Positions 16,201 to 24,563 of a stretch of DNA of 64,000 nucleotides are shown piece by piece. The notes beneath the pieces are model-generated. The model was given only the letters and a program-made list of their open reading frames with translations, made no database searches and was not told the origin of the DNA. The translations under genes and the position numbers were made by a program. Origin of the DNA: Streptomyces canus (GTDB lineage Bacteria > Actinomycetota > Actinomycetes > Streptomycetales > Streptomycetaceae). The DNA lies in the NCBI RefSeq assembly GCF_030816965.1, contig NZ_JAUSYQ010000002.1, positions 8,794,001 through 8,858,000 on the forward strand, in the 5' to 3' direction. Every line of letters starts with the position of its first letter. The first letter of the stretch is position 1.

Positions 16201-17445
16201 CTAGTGCACCAGTTCCATGCTGCGTACCAGGGACGATAGGACACTCGCCTGCGACGGAACGCCAACGCCGGCCAGGTCCTGCACCAGGGCGCGGGCCATC
16301 GGATCAGAATTCACGTAGTAGGGCGCCTCAACCGATGCTTGCTTCAGCGTCATCACGGCGGAGGGCAACCGGTTCATGCGCCGCAGAGCACGCGCCTTGT
16401 CGATCTGATAGTGGATCTTCCGCTCCTTGCTGGGGACGTCCTCCACGGAGACGTTACGTACCTTGGACAGTCCCGCGTCAGGCTGGTTGATCTCGACGCC
16501 GACCTCGGCGGCGTGTACCGCGACGGTGCCCCTGCCGAATACGGTGTGCGCGTCGAGGTCGTACCACTCCGCGCCAAGGCGGTCGGCGTCTTCCAGGGCC
16601 GTGTCAACACGTGCCCAGGCATCATCTGCCCTGGACCCGCGGGCGTGAGCAATCGCGCAGCGCAGGTGCAGTGCGCCCCGAAGGGAAAGAACTTCGTTCG
16701 CTGGCTGACGAGCCGAGGCAAGCGGTTCCAGATCGCGTAGTGCCGCCTCGGCGACGGCCACGGTCTCGGGGAGCGACGCCTGATGCAGCAGGGCACCGCA
16801 GCGGTCCCAAGCGACCTGCGCCTTCACCAGCGGGTCATCAATCTGGGTCGCGGCGTTGGCGGCCACCTCGGCGGAGGACCAAGCGAAGTCCGGGTAGCCG
16901 AGCTGGTTCAACACCATCCGAGCCGTGCGGGCGGCGTCCACCAGGAGCCGCAGTGCCTCCTCCCGGTCGCTGCCCTCACAGACGAGCAGGGCGGTGTTCA
17001 GGTCCTCGATCAAGCCGGGCAGCAGCATGGCGGCCTTCGGGAGGTCCGCGTTCTGCCTAGCGGCGTTGGCCTGGCGGGACCTTGTCCGCATCTCCGCCAG
17101 CGGGACTGGAATCCCCTGCGGGTTCAGCCCCGGATGACCGGAGAGGATGAGGCCGGACCGGCGCATGCTGGTCCGCATGGCCGGAATGTAGGAGTGGGCG
17201 ATGTTTCCGCCGTTTTGCTGCAGCCGGTACGGCTGACCGAGCAGCCACACCACGTCGACATCGCAGTTCTCTGCGATGTCGGTAATCAGCGAATAGCGGT
17301 CGAGCGGGATCCGCCCGGTCTCCACCCTGCCCAACCAGTCCCCAGTGCGGCCGAGAAGCCCGGCCAGCTCCTCTAGGGTGAGCCCCTTCGCATTGCGGGC
17401 GACCCTAACGCGAGCACCGATGTGAGCGTCCATGTCTTCGGGCAT
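16201..17445 (-). CDS. XRE-family regulator with TPR-like C-terminus
   Basis: 414 residues from the ATG at 17445 (a second Met follows four residues on). N-terminal Cro/CI-type HTH: IGARVRVARNAKGLTLEELA, GLLGRTGDWLGRVETGRIPL. The remainder is helical, TPR-like (AALRDLEPLASARQPANEVL, HLRCAIAHARGSRADDAWAR), as in Streptomyces regulators that bind a ligand or peptide through the repeats. Palindromes just upstream suggest autoregulation. It is divergent from the regulator stump and phosphotransferase. Confidence 0.85.
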   Translation of the reverse strand: MPEDMDAHIGARVRVARNAKGLTLEELAGLLGRTGDWLGRVETGRIPLDRYSLITDIAENCDVDVVWLLGQPYRLQQNGGNIAHSYIPAMRTSMRRSGLILSGHPGLNPQGIPVPLAEMRTRSRQANAARQNADLPKAAMLLPGLIEDLNTALLVCEGSDREEALRLLVDAARTARMVLNQLGYPDFAWSSAEVAANAATQIDDPLVKAQVAWDRCGALLHQASLPETVAVAEAALRDLEPLASARQPANEVLSLRGALHLRCAIAHARGSRADDAWARVDTALEDADRLGAEWYDLDAHTVFGRGTVAVHAAEVGVEINQPDAGLSKVRNVSVEDVPSKERKIHYQIDKARALRRMNRLPSAVMTLKQASVEAPYYVNSDPMARALVQDLAGVGVPSQASVLSSLVRSMELVH

Positions 17446-17454
17446 ACTGAAGCT

Positions 17455-17479
17455 CCGTTCTGCGTCGACAACAGAACGG
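17455..17479. promoter_or_regulatory. inverted repeat upstream of XRE gene, autoregulatory operator candidate
   Basis: Arms CCGTTCTG (17455-17460 continuing to 17462) and CAGAACGG (17472-17479) with a 9-base spacer, beginning ten bases upstream of the XRE start codon. The position fits negative autoregulation by the XRE protein. Confidence 0.5.
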
Positions 17480-17482
17480 TAC

Positions 17483-17540
17483 CCGGGGCGCCGCCCCGGT
17501 GAATGCGCTCAGCGGCCTTCGTCTTTGGCGGAGGCCGCTG
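17483..17540. promoter_or_regulatory. two further hairpins in XRE upstream region
   Basis: CCGGGGC (17483-17489) pairs with GCCCCGG (17493-17499), and CAGCGGCCT (17510-17518) pairs with its complement at 17532-17540. Together with 17455-17479 the XRE promoter region carries three consecutive dyads. The tight loop of the first suggests DNA-level rather than RNA-level function. Confidence 0.35.
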
Positions 17541-17650
17541 TCGTGTTCACGGGGCTGTCTGATCCACGCTGTGCCACCAGCGGCGCGTTGGTGACCGGTC
17601 ACGACGACGGGGCACCACCGCGCCGCCCGTCCCCGGCCGGCTGACCCCAC

Positions 17651-17704
17651 TCTGGTGCCGCGCCGTCCCCGTGCCGCTGCGGCCCGGCACCAGAACGGGT
17701 TCGT
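17651..17704 (+). repeat. dispersed ~53-bp palindromic element, copy B
   Basis: Near-identical to 12512-12565 in opposite orientation. In this copy the outer arms TCTGGTGCCG (17651-17660) and CGGCACCAGA are perfectly complementary. It directly abuts the start of the truncated regulator fragment at 17706, as though the junction of a deletion or insertion lies here. Confidence 0.7.
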
Positions 17705-17705
17705 T

Positions 17706-17891
17706 ATGGCTACCGGGGATCCGCGGCAAGCCGCAGCGATTGGTCACAAGGCTCTGGATGAGGCTGGTCGGCTCACCTCACGAAGGGCCGCCGACGACCT
17801 GCGGCAGCTCAGCGCTTTCGCCAACAAACACCCCAGGGTTCAAGAAGCAGCGGCCCTTCGTGAGCGGATCGCGGCTACCGTCTCTGCATGA
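17706..17891 (+). pseudogene. C-terminal fragment of an XRE/TPR regulator
   Basis: The 61 residues (DPRQAAAIGHKALDEAGRLT, SRRAADDLRQLSAFANKHPR) are typical of the last TPR helices and tail of Streptomyces XRE/TPR regulators; nothing of the HTH or the earlier repeats is present. The fragment ends in ATGA overlapping the phosphotransferase start, an arrangement in which a full-length regulator would be coupled to that gene. Upstream sequence switches abruptly to the repeat element, so the 5' part was probably lost by rearrangement. It may still be translated as a coupling peptide. Confidence 0.65.
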
Positions 17892-18778
17892 GCACCTCGG
17901 CATCGGCACCCGCCCGTCGCGCTCTCGAAATTGCCTGTGCTGCTGTCGGCCTGGACGCTGGCAGCGCCGAGCCGGTACGGCTGACCGAAAACCAGATCTG
18001 GAGACTTCCCTCCGAACGCGTGATCGTCCGCATCGCGCGAGCGGGGCAGGCCGCAGCGACACGGAGGGAAGTCCGTGTCGCGCGGTGGCTTGCACAGCAT
18101 GAAGTACCGGCCGTTCGCTTGGCCAACGTGCCACAACCTCTTGACGCTGACGGCCGGCCAGTGACCTTCTGGGAGGAACTTCCACCACAGGAACACGGCA
18201 CCTCCGTCGACGTGGCGGAGCTGCTCCTCCAGATCCATGCGCTGCCCGTCCAGGAGCTCGAACTCGGGTACCTTGATCCCTTCGTGCGAATTGCGGAGCG
18301 ACTACAAGAGGCTTCGACCCTCGCCGAAGACGACCGAGCGTGGCTCCACAGCCTCTGCCAAGACCTCACAGCAGCATGGGCAGACAGGCCCGCAGGGAGA
18401 GACGACTGCGCCGTCCACGGCGACGCCTGGCCGGGCAACTTCGTCCTACTCGTGGGCGGAGGCAGAAGGGTCATGGACCTGGAGCGGTTCTCGATAGGCC
18501 CACCAGAATGGGATCTCGTATCAACCGCCGTACGAGCCACAACAACCGGTGCAGTCACCGAAGCCGAATACGACGCGTTCTGCACCGTGTACGGATATGA
18601 CGTCACCGAATGGCCTGGGTACGAGATTCTGGCTGGAGCTCGGGAGCTGCGGATGGCGACGTACGCGGCCCAGCACGCGGCCAGCAACCCAGCATGGGCT
18701 GGTGAGGCCAAGTACCGAGTCGACTGCCTGCGCGGACGGCATGGCCCGCGACCGTGGCAGTGGAAAGGGATCATGTGA
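17888..18778 (+). CDS. phosphotransferase (APH/choline-kinase fold)
   Basis: 296 residues, normal for the family. Small lobe: ENQIWRLPSERVIVRIARAG with the lysine-like position, then ATRREVRVARWLAQHEVPAV. The large lobe has the Brenner motif CAVHGDAWPGNFVLLVGGGR (catalytic Asp in HGD) and the metal-binding segment VMDLERFSIGPPEWDLV. Such enzymes transfer phosphate from ATP to a hydroxyl of a small molecule, and some give aminoglycoside resistance; the substrate here is not predictable. Start ATG overlaps the regulator fragment stop (ATGA). Confidence 0.85.
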   Translation: MSTSASAPARRALEIACAAVGLDAGSAEPVRLTENQIWRLPSERVIVRIARAGQAAATRREVRVARWLAQHEVPAVRLANVPQPLDADGRPVTFWEELPPQEHGTSVDVAELLLQIHALPVQELELGYLDPFVRIAERLQEASTLAEDDRAWLHSLCQDLTAAWADRPAGRDDCAVHGDAWPGNFVLLVGGGRRVMDLERFSIGPPEWDLVSTAVRATTTGAVTEAEYDAFCTVYGYDVTEWPGYEILAGARELRMATYAAQHAASNPAWAGEAKYRVDCLRGRHGPRPWQWKGIM

Positions 18779-19082
18779 TTAAGGCGTCGTGCGGTAGGCA
18801 GCCAACGAGACCGCCTGTCAATCCTCGGCTGTTCAGGGCCTGGCAGGCGGCGAGCGACAGCTCGCGCCAACCGGCCGCCCTGGTCCACGACCGTCTCACT
18901 GAGCGTTTTCATCATGGCCACCGATCGGGTGACGCTGCCGGGGTGCGCAACGCACGAGGCTCGCGTGCCGTTGGGGGAGGTGTTCGAAGTGTCAACCCAC
19001 AGGCACAGGAGCCGCGTTGGTTCCCTATTCTGCCGCACTCGACCTGCCGCACGCCCTGGTCGACTGAGTCTCAATGATGGTG
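18779..19082. other. 304-base gene-free stretch beside IS110 remnant
   Basis: No credible coding frame. It probably contains the left flank of the IS110-type element, but this family lacks long terminal inverted repeats, so I cannot place its end. Confidence 0.5.
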
Positions 19083-20289
19083 TCAAGCCGATTGGGTGGC
19101 TGGTGGGGTGGGGGTGAAGTGCCTCTTGTCACGGAGCATGGCCCATAGGACGTCGACTCGGCGGCGTGCGAGGGCGAGCAGGGCCTGGGTGTGGATCAGT
19201 CCTTCGGCGCGTTTCTTGAGGTAGTAGTCCCGGGAGGGGCCTGGACGCATCATGGCGGTTTGGGCGGCCACGTAGAAGACGTGTCGCAGGCGGCGGTGGT
19301 AGCGCTTGGGCCGATGGTGGTTGCCGGTCCGGCGGCCGGAGTCGCGTGACACCGGGGCCAGTCCCGCGTGGGCGGCCAGACGGCCGGCGTCTGGGTAGCT
19401 GGACAGGTCGCCGACGATGGCGAGGAACTCGGCGCCGAGGATGGATCCCATGCCAGGCAGAGATTCGATGACTTCGGCGCGCTCGTCGAGGCGGAAGGCT
19501 TCGCGGATCTCCCGGTCGGTGTCTTTGATCCATTCGTCGAGCATCAGGAGCTGGTGGGCGAGGTCGCACACGAGTTTGGCGGCTCGCTTTTCGCCCGGCA
19601 GAGCGGTCACCTGGGACCGGGCTGCTTCGAGCGCGCGGGCGGCGACATCGGCTGCACTGCGGACCGCACGTCGTGCCAGCCAGTCCGCGAGCCGTTTGGC
19701 ACCGGTTCGCTGCAGGGCGGCCGGGGTCTGGTACTCGGTCAGCATGACGACCGGCCCCTTGGCCGTTGAGTAGTCGAAGGCCCGCTCCAGAGCGGGGCAG
19801 ATGCCTACCAGGGCATCGCGTAAGCGGTTGATCAGGCGTACCCGGTCGGCGATCAGATCGGTTCGATGCGCGGTGAGTAACTGGAGATCAGCCACGGTCT
19901 CGTTCGGCAGGCTCAGGAGTGCGAAGTCCCGGCGCATGCGCGCGGTGTCGGCGATGACCAGAGCGTCCTTGGCGTCAGTCTTCCCTTCGCCGCGGTAGGC
20001 GCCGGACATTCGGTTGACCGTGCGTCCAGGCACGTACACCACGCTTTGGCCGTTGGCGATCAACAATGCAAGCAGCAACGTTGAGGCCCGGCCGCAGATG
20101 TCGACCGCCCATCGCACCTCGTTGGCCATCTCGCACGCTGTGACGATCAGGTCCAGGATCTCGTCTTCACCGTTGACGACCTTCCTCGAAAACACCTTCT
20201 CTCCGGTGGCGTTGACTCCGACAGCCCAGTTGGGCCTTGCCGGCGTCGATGCCGACCCAGACCTGCTCATGACGTTCCGTCACCGTCAT
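19083..20289 (-). pseudogene. IS110-family transposase, frameshifted near the N-terminus
   Basis: A 395-residue open frame (ATG 20270) carries the IS110 landmarks: GEGKTDAKDALVIADTARMR in the DEDD catalytic region, and the transposase_20 domain with IESLPGMGSILGAEFLAIVG, then SRDSGRRTGNHHRPKRYHRR. The expected N-terminus, with the first catalytic Asp (EQVWVGIDAGKA), lies in another frame opened by the ATG at 20289. The switch falls about 20230-20240, where two bases appear missing after GGCAAGGCCCA. The element is therefore probably inactive unless frameshifting is programmed. Confidence 0.8.
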
Positions 20290-20493
20290 CGCTCCGTTCC
20301 CCAGGAAGCAGCACGCCTTCAGGGTCCGGGAACACTCCGCCGCCAAGCCCTTAATCAGCGATGACCGCAGTTCTCAATCAGCGGCCGGAGCGTCCCGGAG
20401 AACCGGGCAGCCACTCACTCGGAGCCATCAACGGCAGGTCACCATCAGCTACACCCAGTCCTCCCGAACCACCACCATTCTTAAGGGGTCACG
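20290..20493. other. 204-base spacer between the two transposase genes
   Basis: No gene is visible. It should contain the divergent 5' flanks of both insertion sequences. Confidence 0.4.
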
Positions 20494-21185
20494 ATGCTCA
20501 TCGTCACCCGTGAAGGTGACCGCCGCTGCAAGCTCCCGCCGCACCAGCGTGCCCTGGTCGCTCTGGCGTACCTGCGCAAGCACGACCCGCTTGCCCAGAT
20601 CGCCGCTGGCTTCGGTATCTCGGTGGGCACCGCCCACGCCTACACCACCGCGGTGATCAGCCTGCTCGCAGAGCGTGCACCGGGCCTGCTCAAGGGGCTG
20701 CGCGAGACCGACTCCGACTACGTCCTGCTCGACGGCACGCTCGCCGAGTGCGACCGCCTGGGCGACGGCCGGGCCGACTACTCCGCCAAACACCGCCGAC
20801 ATGGCGTGAACGTGCAGCTGGTGACCGATCCTTGTGGCCGGCTGCTGTGGATCTCACCCGCACTGCCCGGCCGCGCACACGACCTGACCGCGGCCCGCAC
20901 CCACCGGATCATCCGGATCTGCGAACGCCAGGGCGTCCCGGTCCTCGCCGACCGCGCCTACATGGGAGCCGGCCCGTGGGTGACGACGCCCATCAGACGC
21001 CCGCCAGGCCGTGGCCTTCCGCCAACCCAGCAAACCGTCAACCGCGCGCTGTCCGCAGCCCGGGCACCGGTCGAGCCGGCGTCGCACGACTGAAGTCGTG
21101 GCGGATCTTCCGCAGGTCCCGGTGCAGCCCGAATCGAATGTCGTCAATCGCCGCGGCCGTCCTCACCCTGGAGCGGCAACGCTGA
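20494..21185 (+). pseudogene. IS5-like DDE_Tnp_4 transposase, C-terminus out of frame
   Basis: From the ATG at 20494 there is an HTH domain ([40 protein letters not shown]) and the DDE_4 domain: first Asp in [48 protein letters not shown], and second Asp in [11 protein letters not shown]. The frame ends at 21093 just after the presumed catalytic Glu (APVE). The expected tail ([27 protein letters not shown]) continues in another frame to 21185. Two defects in the neighbouring elements suggest the whole cluster is decaying. Confidence 0.75.
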
Positions 21186-21623
21186 AAACGCTCCGTGAGT
21201 GACGTATTCGCCGCCGTCAAAGCGTTGACGCTCGTGGGCATGGATCGTTCACCGGCGTACTTGGCGGGATCAACTCCCGGACACGGCGCCAGAGAGAACG
21301 TCGCCCACGCCCAAACCCCGGACGTGGATCGTGACGATGACGCTCCCGCCATCTTGCGTGGTGGTCCTCACCGGTTGCCGCCCCATGTGCTCCGGCTCCT
21401 CGAAGCCCCTGAGGCGGAACCGCCGGCCCCGCCGGTGCCCACTGTGGCGACCGTGTTGGTGGACGTCAGCGACGACCGAGCGCACACGCCCCCCAACTGG
21501 TTCGAGGGCTGTGTCCGCTACCGGTAGCGGTACTAAGAGCAGCACGAGCAGGCTCACGCAGCTGGATTACTCCGTCGGACCTTGCACTCGGGGGACAGGG
21601 TCGGAGGCACGACTTGGTGCAGA
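21186..21623. other. 438-base stretch without a supported gene
   Basis: A 110-residue plus-strand frame (21195-21527) exists but is proline-rich, lacks a recognisable domain and overlaps the transposase tail; I do not support it. Nothing else stands out. Confidence 0.5.
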
Positions 21624-21812
21624 TCAGTAGCCGTTGCGCCGACCGCGTCGCCAGGCCCAGAATCCGCCAACGGCCGCTATGCCAAGGGCCTGGAACGCAG
21701 TGCCCATGCCGCCAGGGGCGCCAGCGACCTTCGACGCGGCGAGGATTCCGGTGACTATGAGGGTGTACGGCAGGAGGAAGATGATGATGCGGCCGTTGCG
21801 TATGGGATTCAT
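21624..21812 (-). CDS. small two-helix membrane protein
   Basis: 62 residues with two hydrophobic segments (IIIFLLPYTLIVTGILAA at about 9-26 and FQALGIAAVGGFWAW at about 40-54) and a basic tail RRGRRNGY. Small membrane proteins of this form are common in actinobacterial conjugation regions, but the sequence gives no function. It lies 24 bases downstream of the TPR-like gene and may be the last gene of that unit. Confidence 0.55.
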   Translation of the reverse strand: MNPIRNGRIIIFLLPYTLIVTGILAASKVAGAPGGMGTAFQALGIAAVGGFWAWRRGRRNGY

Positions 21813-21836
21813 GCGTCAAGTATGCGCATTTGTCCG

Positions 21837-22625
21837 CTAGTTGGCCAGGACAATCCTCTGCTCCCGCTGTTTGATGGCCTGAACCGCCGAGTCGCCGTTT
21901 GGGATGGCGATGTCCTGAAGGAGCTTGACGACATGCGGGACGGAGGCCTTCGCGTCCTCGGGCTGAAGCCGACACCAGCAGCTCAGTGCGTTGCCGACGG
22001 CGCGGACGGTGGAGTCATGCTGTGGCCCGACGTGGAGGTGCCACGAGCGAGCCATGAAGATCCAAATCTGCAGGCCGTATCGGTAGTCCTGGGCAAGCCA
22101 GGCGATGTCACCGCGTACGAGGCCGACTGCCAGGGTGTAAAGGTGGCTAGGGCCGTACTGGGTGGACAACTCGGCGAGTAGCTGATCGGCATCGTGGGCG
22201 GCTTCCCTGAAGCGGTCCTGGTTGGCGGTTGCGCATGCGGCAGCGAGCCGTCCGCGGTAGGGCTCAGGCAGTGGCTCATACGGCCGGTCGGCTGGTATGG
22301 GATCCGCGGTGCGCGGCGATGGGGGAGGTGTCGGCCTGACGGTCGACTGAGGCAGATTTGGGTTGTTGAGGGCCTGCGCCTCGCTGTTCAAGGGATGGCT
22401 CGTGCCGTCGGTGTTGACCTGGATCGATGTCGTGTACTGGGCCTGCTCGTCTTGGATCACTGCGCGGAGCGGCATTTCCAGCGCGGCAGCCTCCAACTGG
22501 AGGTGGGTTAGAACAGCTTCGTTGAGGGTGACGCCGGGGGGTGGGGTGAAGTACTCCTCGTCAATGAAGCAGATCCCATCAGAGGTGATCCGAACCTGCA
22601 CTGCATCGGGAGGTATTGCGTTCAC
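21837..22625 (-). CDS. hypothetical protein, TPR-like C-terminal half
   Basis: 262 residues from a GTG at 22625 that overlaps the hydrolase gene stop (GTGA). The N-terminal third (VQVRITSDGICFIDEEYFTP, then EAVLTHLQLEAAALEMPLRA) looks like a small alpha/beta domain. After a proline-rich linker, the C-terminal half is helical (YRGRLAAACATANQDRFREA, LLAELSTQYGPSHLYTLAVG, RGDIAWLAQDYRYGLQIWIF) and TPR-like. Co-expression with an exported hydrolase beside the T4SS-like operon suggests a cytoplasmic role in conjugation, by inference only. Confidence 0.65.
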   Translation of the reverse strand: MNAIPPDAVQVRITSDGICFIDEEYFTPPPGVTLNEAVLTHLQLEAAALEMPLRAVIQDEQAQYTTSIQVNTDGTSHPLNSEAQALNNPNLPQSTVRPTPPPSPRTADPIPADRPYEPLPEPYRGRLAAACATANQDRFREAAHDADQLLAELSTQYGPSHLYTLAVGLVRGDIAWLAQDYRYGLQIWIFMARSWHLHVGPQHDSTVRAVGNALSCWCRLQPEDAKASVPHVVKLLQDIAIPNGDSAVQAIKQREQRIVLAN

Positions 22626-23791
22626 TGCTGGCCCACCTTGTCCGAGAGAAGCGGGATGGTGCTGATTCCGCCGGCGCTCGGGAAGCTCGGCTCGGCCCAT
22701 CCGCGGTACCGCAGCCGCCAAGCGCCGTTCGTGAGCTCTTTCCGCGGGACGATCGCGATCTTGCCTTGGCGCGGGTAGTCGTCCCCGACGTCGTTGCTGG
22801 CGACCTGATCGTTGCCCAGGTAAAGGGCGACGTGCCCCGCTGACTCGCCGGTGTCGTAGAAGAGCAGGGCTCCTGGGGGTGGTGACATGTTGCCGGGGTG
22901 AGCGAGCCCTGCGTCCACGAGCCGGTTCCAGTGAACGTTGGCGGTTGCGGATCCGGAGGAGCCCCAGCCGTAGGCCTGGGCCACGAAGTTGTCGCACATC
23001 CGGTACCAGCCTGTCTCGCCCGCCTCGTTCCGGGCGCTGGCAATCGCCTGGGCGACGGTGCGCGGATTCTTGACCTTGAACTTGGCGTTGGGGTCCTTGC
23101 CGCCGTAGGCGGCAGGGTCGTCGCAACCCGTGCTGATCGAGGTCACGGCGTGGGTTCCCCAGGTCTTGGCCACGAGTGAGCCGGCTGCTGACTCCCATTT
23201 GGCGTACTCGGTGCGGTACTTCTCTTCAGGGCGTTGGATGCTCGCGGCAACCTTGGTCAGAGGCTTCTTCTGCCAGTTGTCGATCTTGACGAGTTGGTCG
23301 TAGAACTTCCCGGCCGCGTACACGGGATCGGTGAGTTCATTGACGGTGCCCCAGCCCTGTGAGTGCCGCTGCTGGAAGAGTCCAACGCTGTCCAGGTGGC
23401 CGTGGTGCAGGTTGTCGAGCGTGCTCTCCTGCATAGCAACCGCTACGGCGATGACCGCTGCCCGAGGCGAAAGGTGTCGCGTGCGGGCGACGTTGGTGAT
23501 CGTGCCTGCGTTGCGCACCTGTCGAGCGCTCCACTTCGCGCTCTTCTGCGTGCCTTCTGGGTTTAGCGGCACGGTCACCTGGGTTTCGCTGGCTTCCTGC
23601 GTGCCGTCGAACCTGGGGGCTTCTCCTCCCGCACCTGCTCCGCTTTCCCCGTCTCCAACTGGCTGGAGCCCTGTCTGACAGGTGTTGGCGTTGGCTTCGG
23701 TCGCGGCACCGCTGACCGCGAGAACGCAGAGCGAGAGCACCGAAGCGCCTGCCGTGGCGATGCCCACGGCCGTCTTCGCTAGCCCATTCAT
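22622..23791 (-). CDS. secreted peptidoglycan hydrolase, NlpC/P60-CHAP-like
   Basis: 389 residues from the ATG at 23791 (an upstream Met at 23812 is less likely). Signal peptide: basic start, hydrophobic VGIATAGASVLSLCVLAVSG, cleavage after ATEANA. It then has a lytic-transglycosylase-like helical domain (HLSPRAAVIAVAVAMQESTL, NLHHGHLDSVGLFQQRHSQG) with the catalytic-type Glu in MQES, and a C-terminal cysteine-peptidase-like domain (MCDNFVAQAYGW, PGALLFYDTGESAGHVALYL) with Cys and His in the expected order. Such hydrolases open the wall for conjugation channels (VirB1/TcpG-like). It is divergent from the T4SS operon. Confidence 0.8.
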   Translation of the reverse strand: MNGLAKTAVGIATAGASVLSLCVLAVSGAATEANANTCQTGLQPVGDGESGAGAGGEAPRFDGTQEASETQVTVPLNPEGTQKSAKWSARQVRNAGTITNVARTRHLSPRAAVIAVAVAMQESTLDNLHHGHLDSVGLFQQRHSQGWGTVNELTDPVYAAGKFYDQLVKIDNWQKKPLTKVAASIQRPEEKYRTEYAKWESAAGSLVAKTWGTHAVTSISTGCDDPAAYGGKDPNAKFKVKNPRTVAQAIASARNEAGETGWYRMCDNFVAQAYGWGSSGSATANVHWNRLVDAGLAHPGNMSPPPGALLFYDTGESAGHVALYLGNDQVASNDVGDDYPRQGKIAIVPRKELTNGAWRLRYRGWAEPSFPSAGGISTIPLLSDKVGQQ

Positions 23792-24239
23792 CCGATCCTC
23801 GGCAATAAACATGTGTTGACGGTAATGAGGTCAGTGAACAGCACTCGCGAAGTAAGAGCCACCCGCGTTGAGGTTCCATGAAGGCGCCTAGTGGCAAAGG
23901 CGTCGCGGATGTCGCAACGCCGGATCGCAGTCATGCGCTAGCCCTTGAGGCGGTCCAAGGCCTTCCTCGAACGCTATCCGGTGCCGTGTGGAGCATGCCG
24001 AAAAGCCAAATTGGCCTGCAAAGTAACGGAATCCTTAGGGTTCTTGGGGTGAGTCAGGGATGGATCCGTCGTCCGAACCTGACGTCTGGTTCGGGGTGTC
24101 GCTCAGGGTGCACTCCTGGCGCTGGGTGGTCGTCTCTCAATCTGTAAACGCTTGTTGTCAAGTTTGCATGTATGTACCTTCCACGTCACGGCCCGGGTTC
24201 GGGCCTGCCTCCGAAACGAGGGTGGAAGGGAGTCGGGGG
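23792..24239. promoter_or_regulatory. divergent regulatory region between hydrolase and conjugation operon
   Basis: 448 bases with lower GC than the surroundings and no supported gene. It should hold the promoters of the 24240-52203 operon and of the hydrolase unit. A small dyad (GCCAA-A-TTGGC) lies near 24005-24016. It is also a plausible place for a transfer origin, but I see no relaxase nick-site signature. Confidence 0.5.
24152..24180 (+). promoter_or_regulatory. possible housekeeping promoter of the conjugation operon
   Basis: TTGTTG at 24152-24157, 17-base spacer, TACCTT at 24175-24180. This is a fair match to the vegetative Streptomyces consensus and lies about 60 bases upstream of the first start codon. 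Confidence 0.35.
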
Positions 24240-24563
24240 ATGCCCGTTTCGCAACACCTGGTGGATCTTGCTGCGAGTGGTGACATCGGCACCCTCGTGA
24301 ACGGGCTGTCCCCGGACTGGGGTCCATTCGGGCAGCTGGGGACAACTGGACGGACGGTGATCCAAGCCCTGATGGCCGGCGTCGTGCTCGTGCTGCTGGG
24401 CCGCGCGATCCTCGGCGCCGTGCATCTGAAGGTCGGCGAAGGTCAGCACGACGTGGCCCAGGTCAGTAAGGGCAAAAAGGAGATCGCCGGCAGCCTCGTC
24501 GGGGCCTTCGTTGTCGCTTCGATAGGGACAATCTTCACGATCGTGTATGGGATGGGCATCTGA
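24240..24563 (+). CDS. small membrane protein, VirB2/TrbC-like position
   Basis: 107 residues from the ATG at 24240 with GGAAGGGAG upstream. Two membrane helices are evident (TVIQALMAGVVLVLLGRAIL at about 39-58 and AGSLVGAFVVASIGTIFTIV at about 83-102) separated by a short charged loop. Size, topology and place at the head of the operon resemble VirB2/TrbC-type pilins or the small membrane subunits of Gram-positive T4SS, but there is no obvious signal peptide. Its last base is shared with the next start (TGATG). Confidence 0.65.
   Translation: MPVSQHLVDLAASGDIGTLVNGLSPDWGPFGQLGTTGRTVIQALMAGVVLVLLGRAILGAVHLKVGEGQHDVAQVSKGKKEIAGSLVGAFVVASIGTIFTIVYGMGI

Larger units (their letters stand above)
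19000..21190. mobile_element. insertion-sequence scar (IS110-type plus IS5/DDE_4-type)
   Basis: Two transposase genes of different families, both frameshifted, lie head to head with only 200 bases between them. Outer limits are approximate because I found no terminal repeats. The cluster separates the regulator/cargo region from the conjugation region. Confidence 0.6.

Noticed and set aside
21195..21527. 110-residue plus-strand ORF
   Set aside because: Proline-rich, no domain, no good ribosome-binding site; probably chance in IS-flank DNA.
24152..24239. Transfer origin before the conjugation operon
   Set aside because: No nick-site motif or relaxase is recognisable; kept only as an open possibility in the region note.
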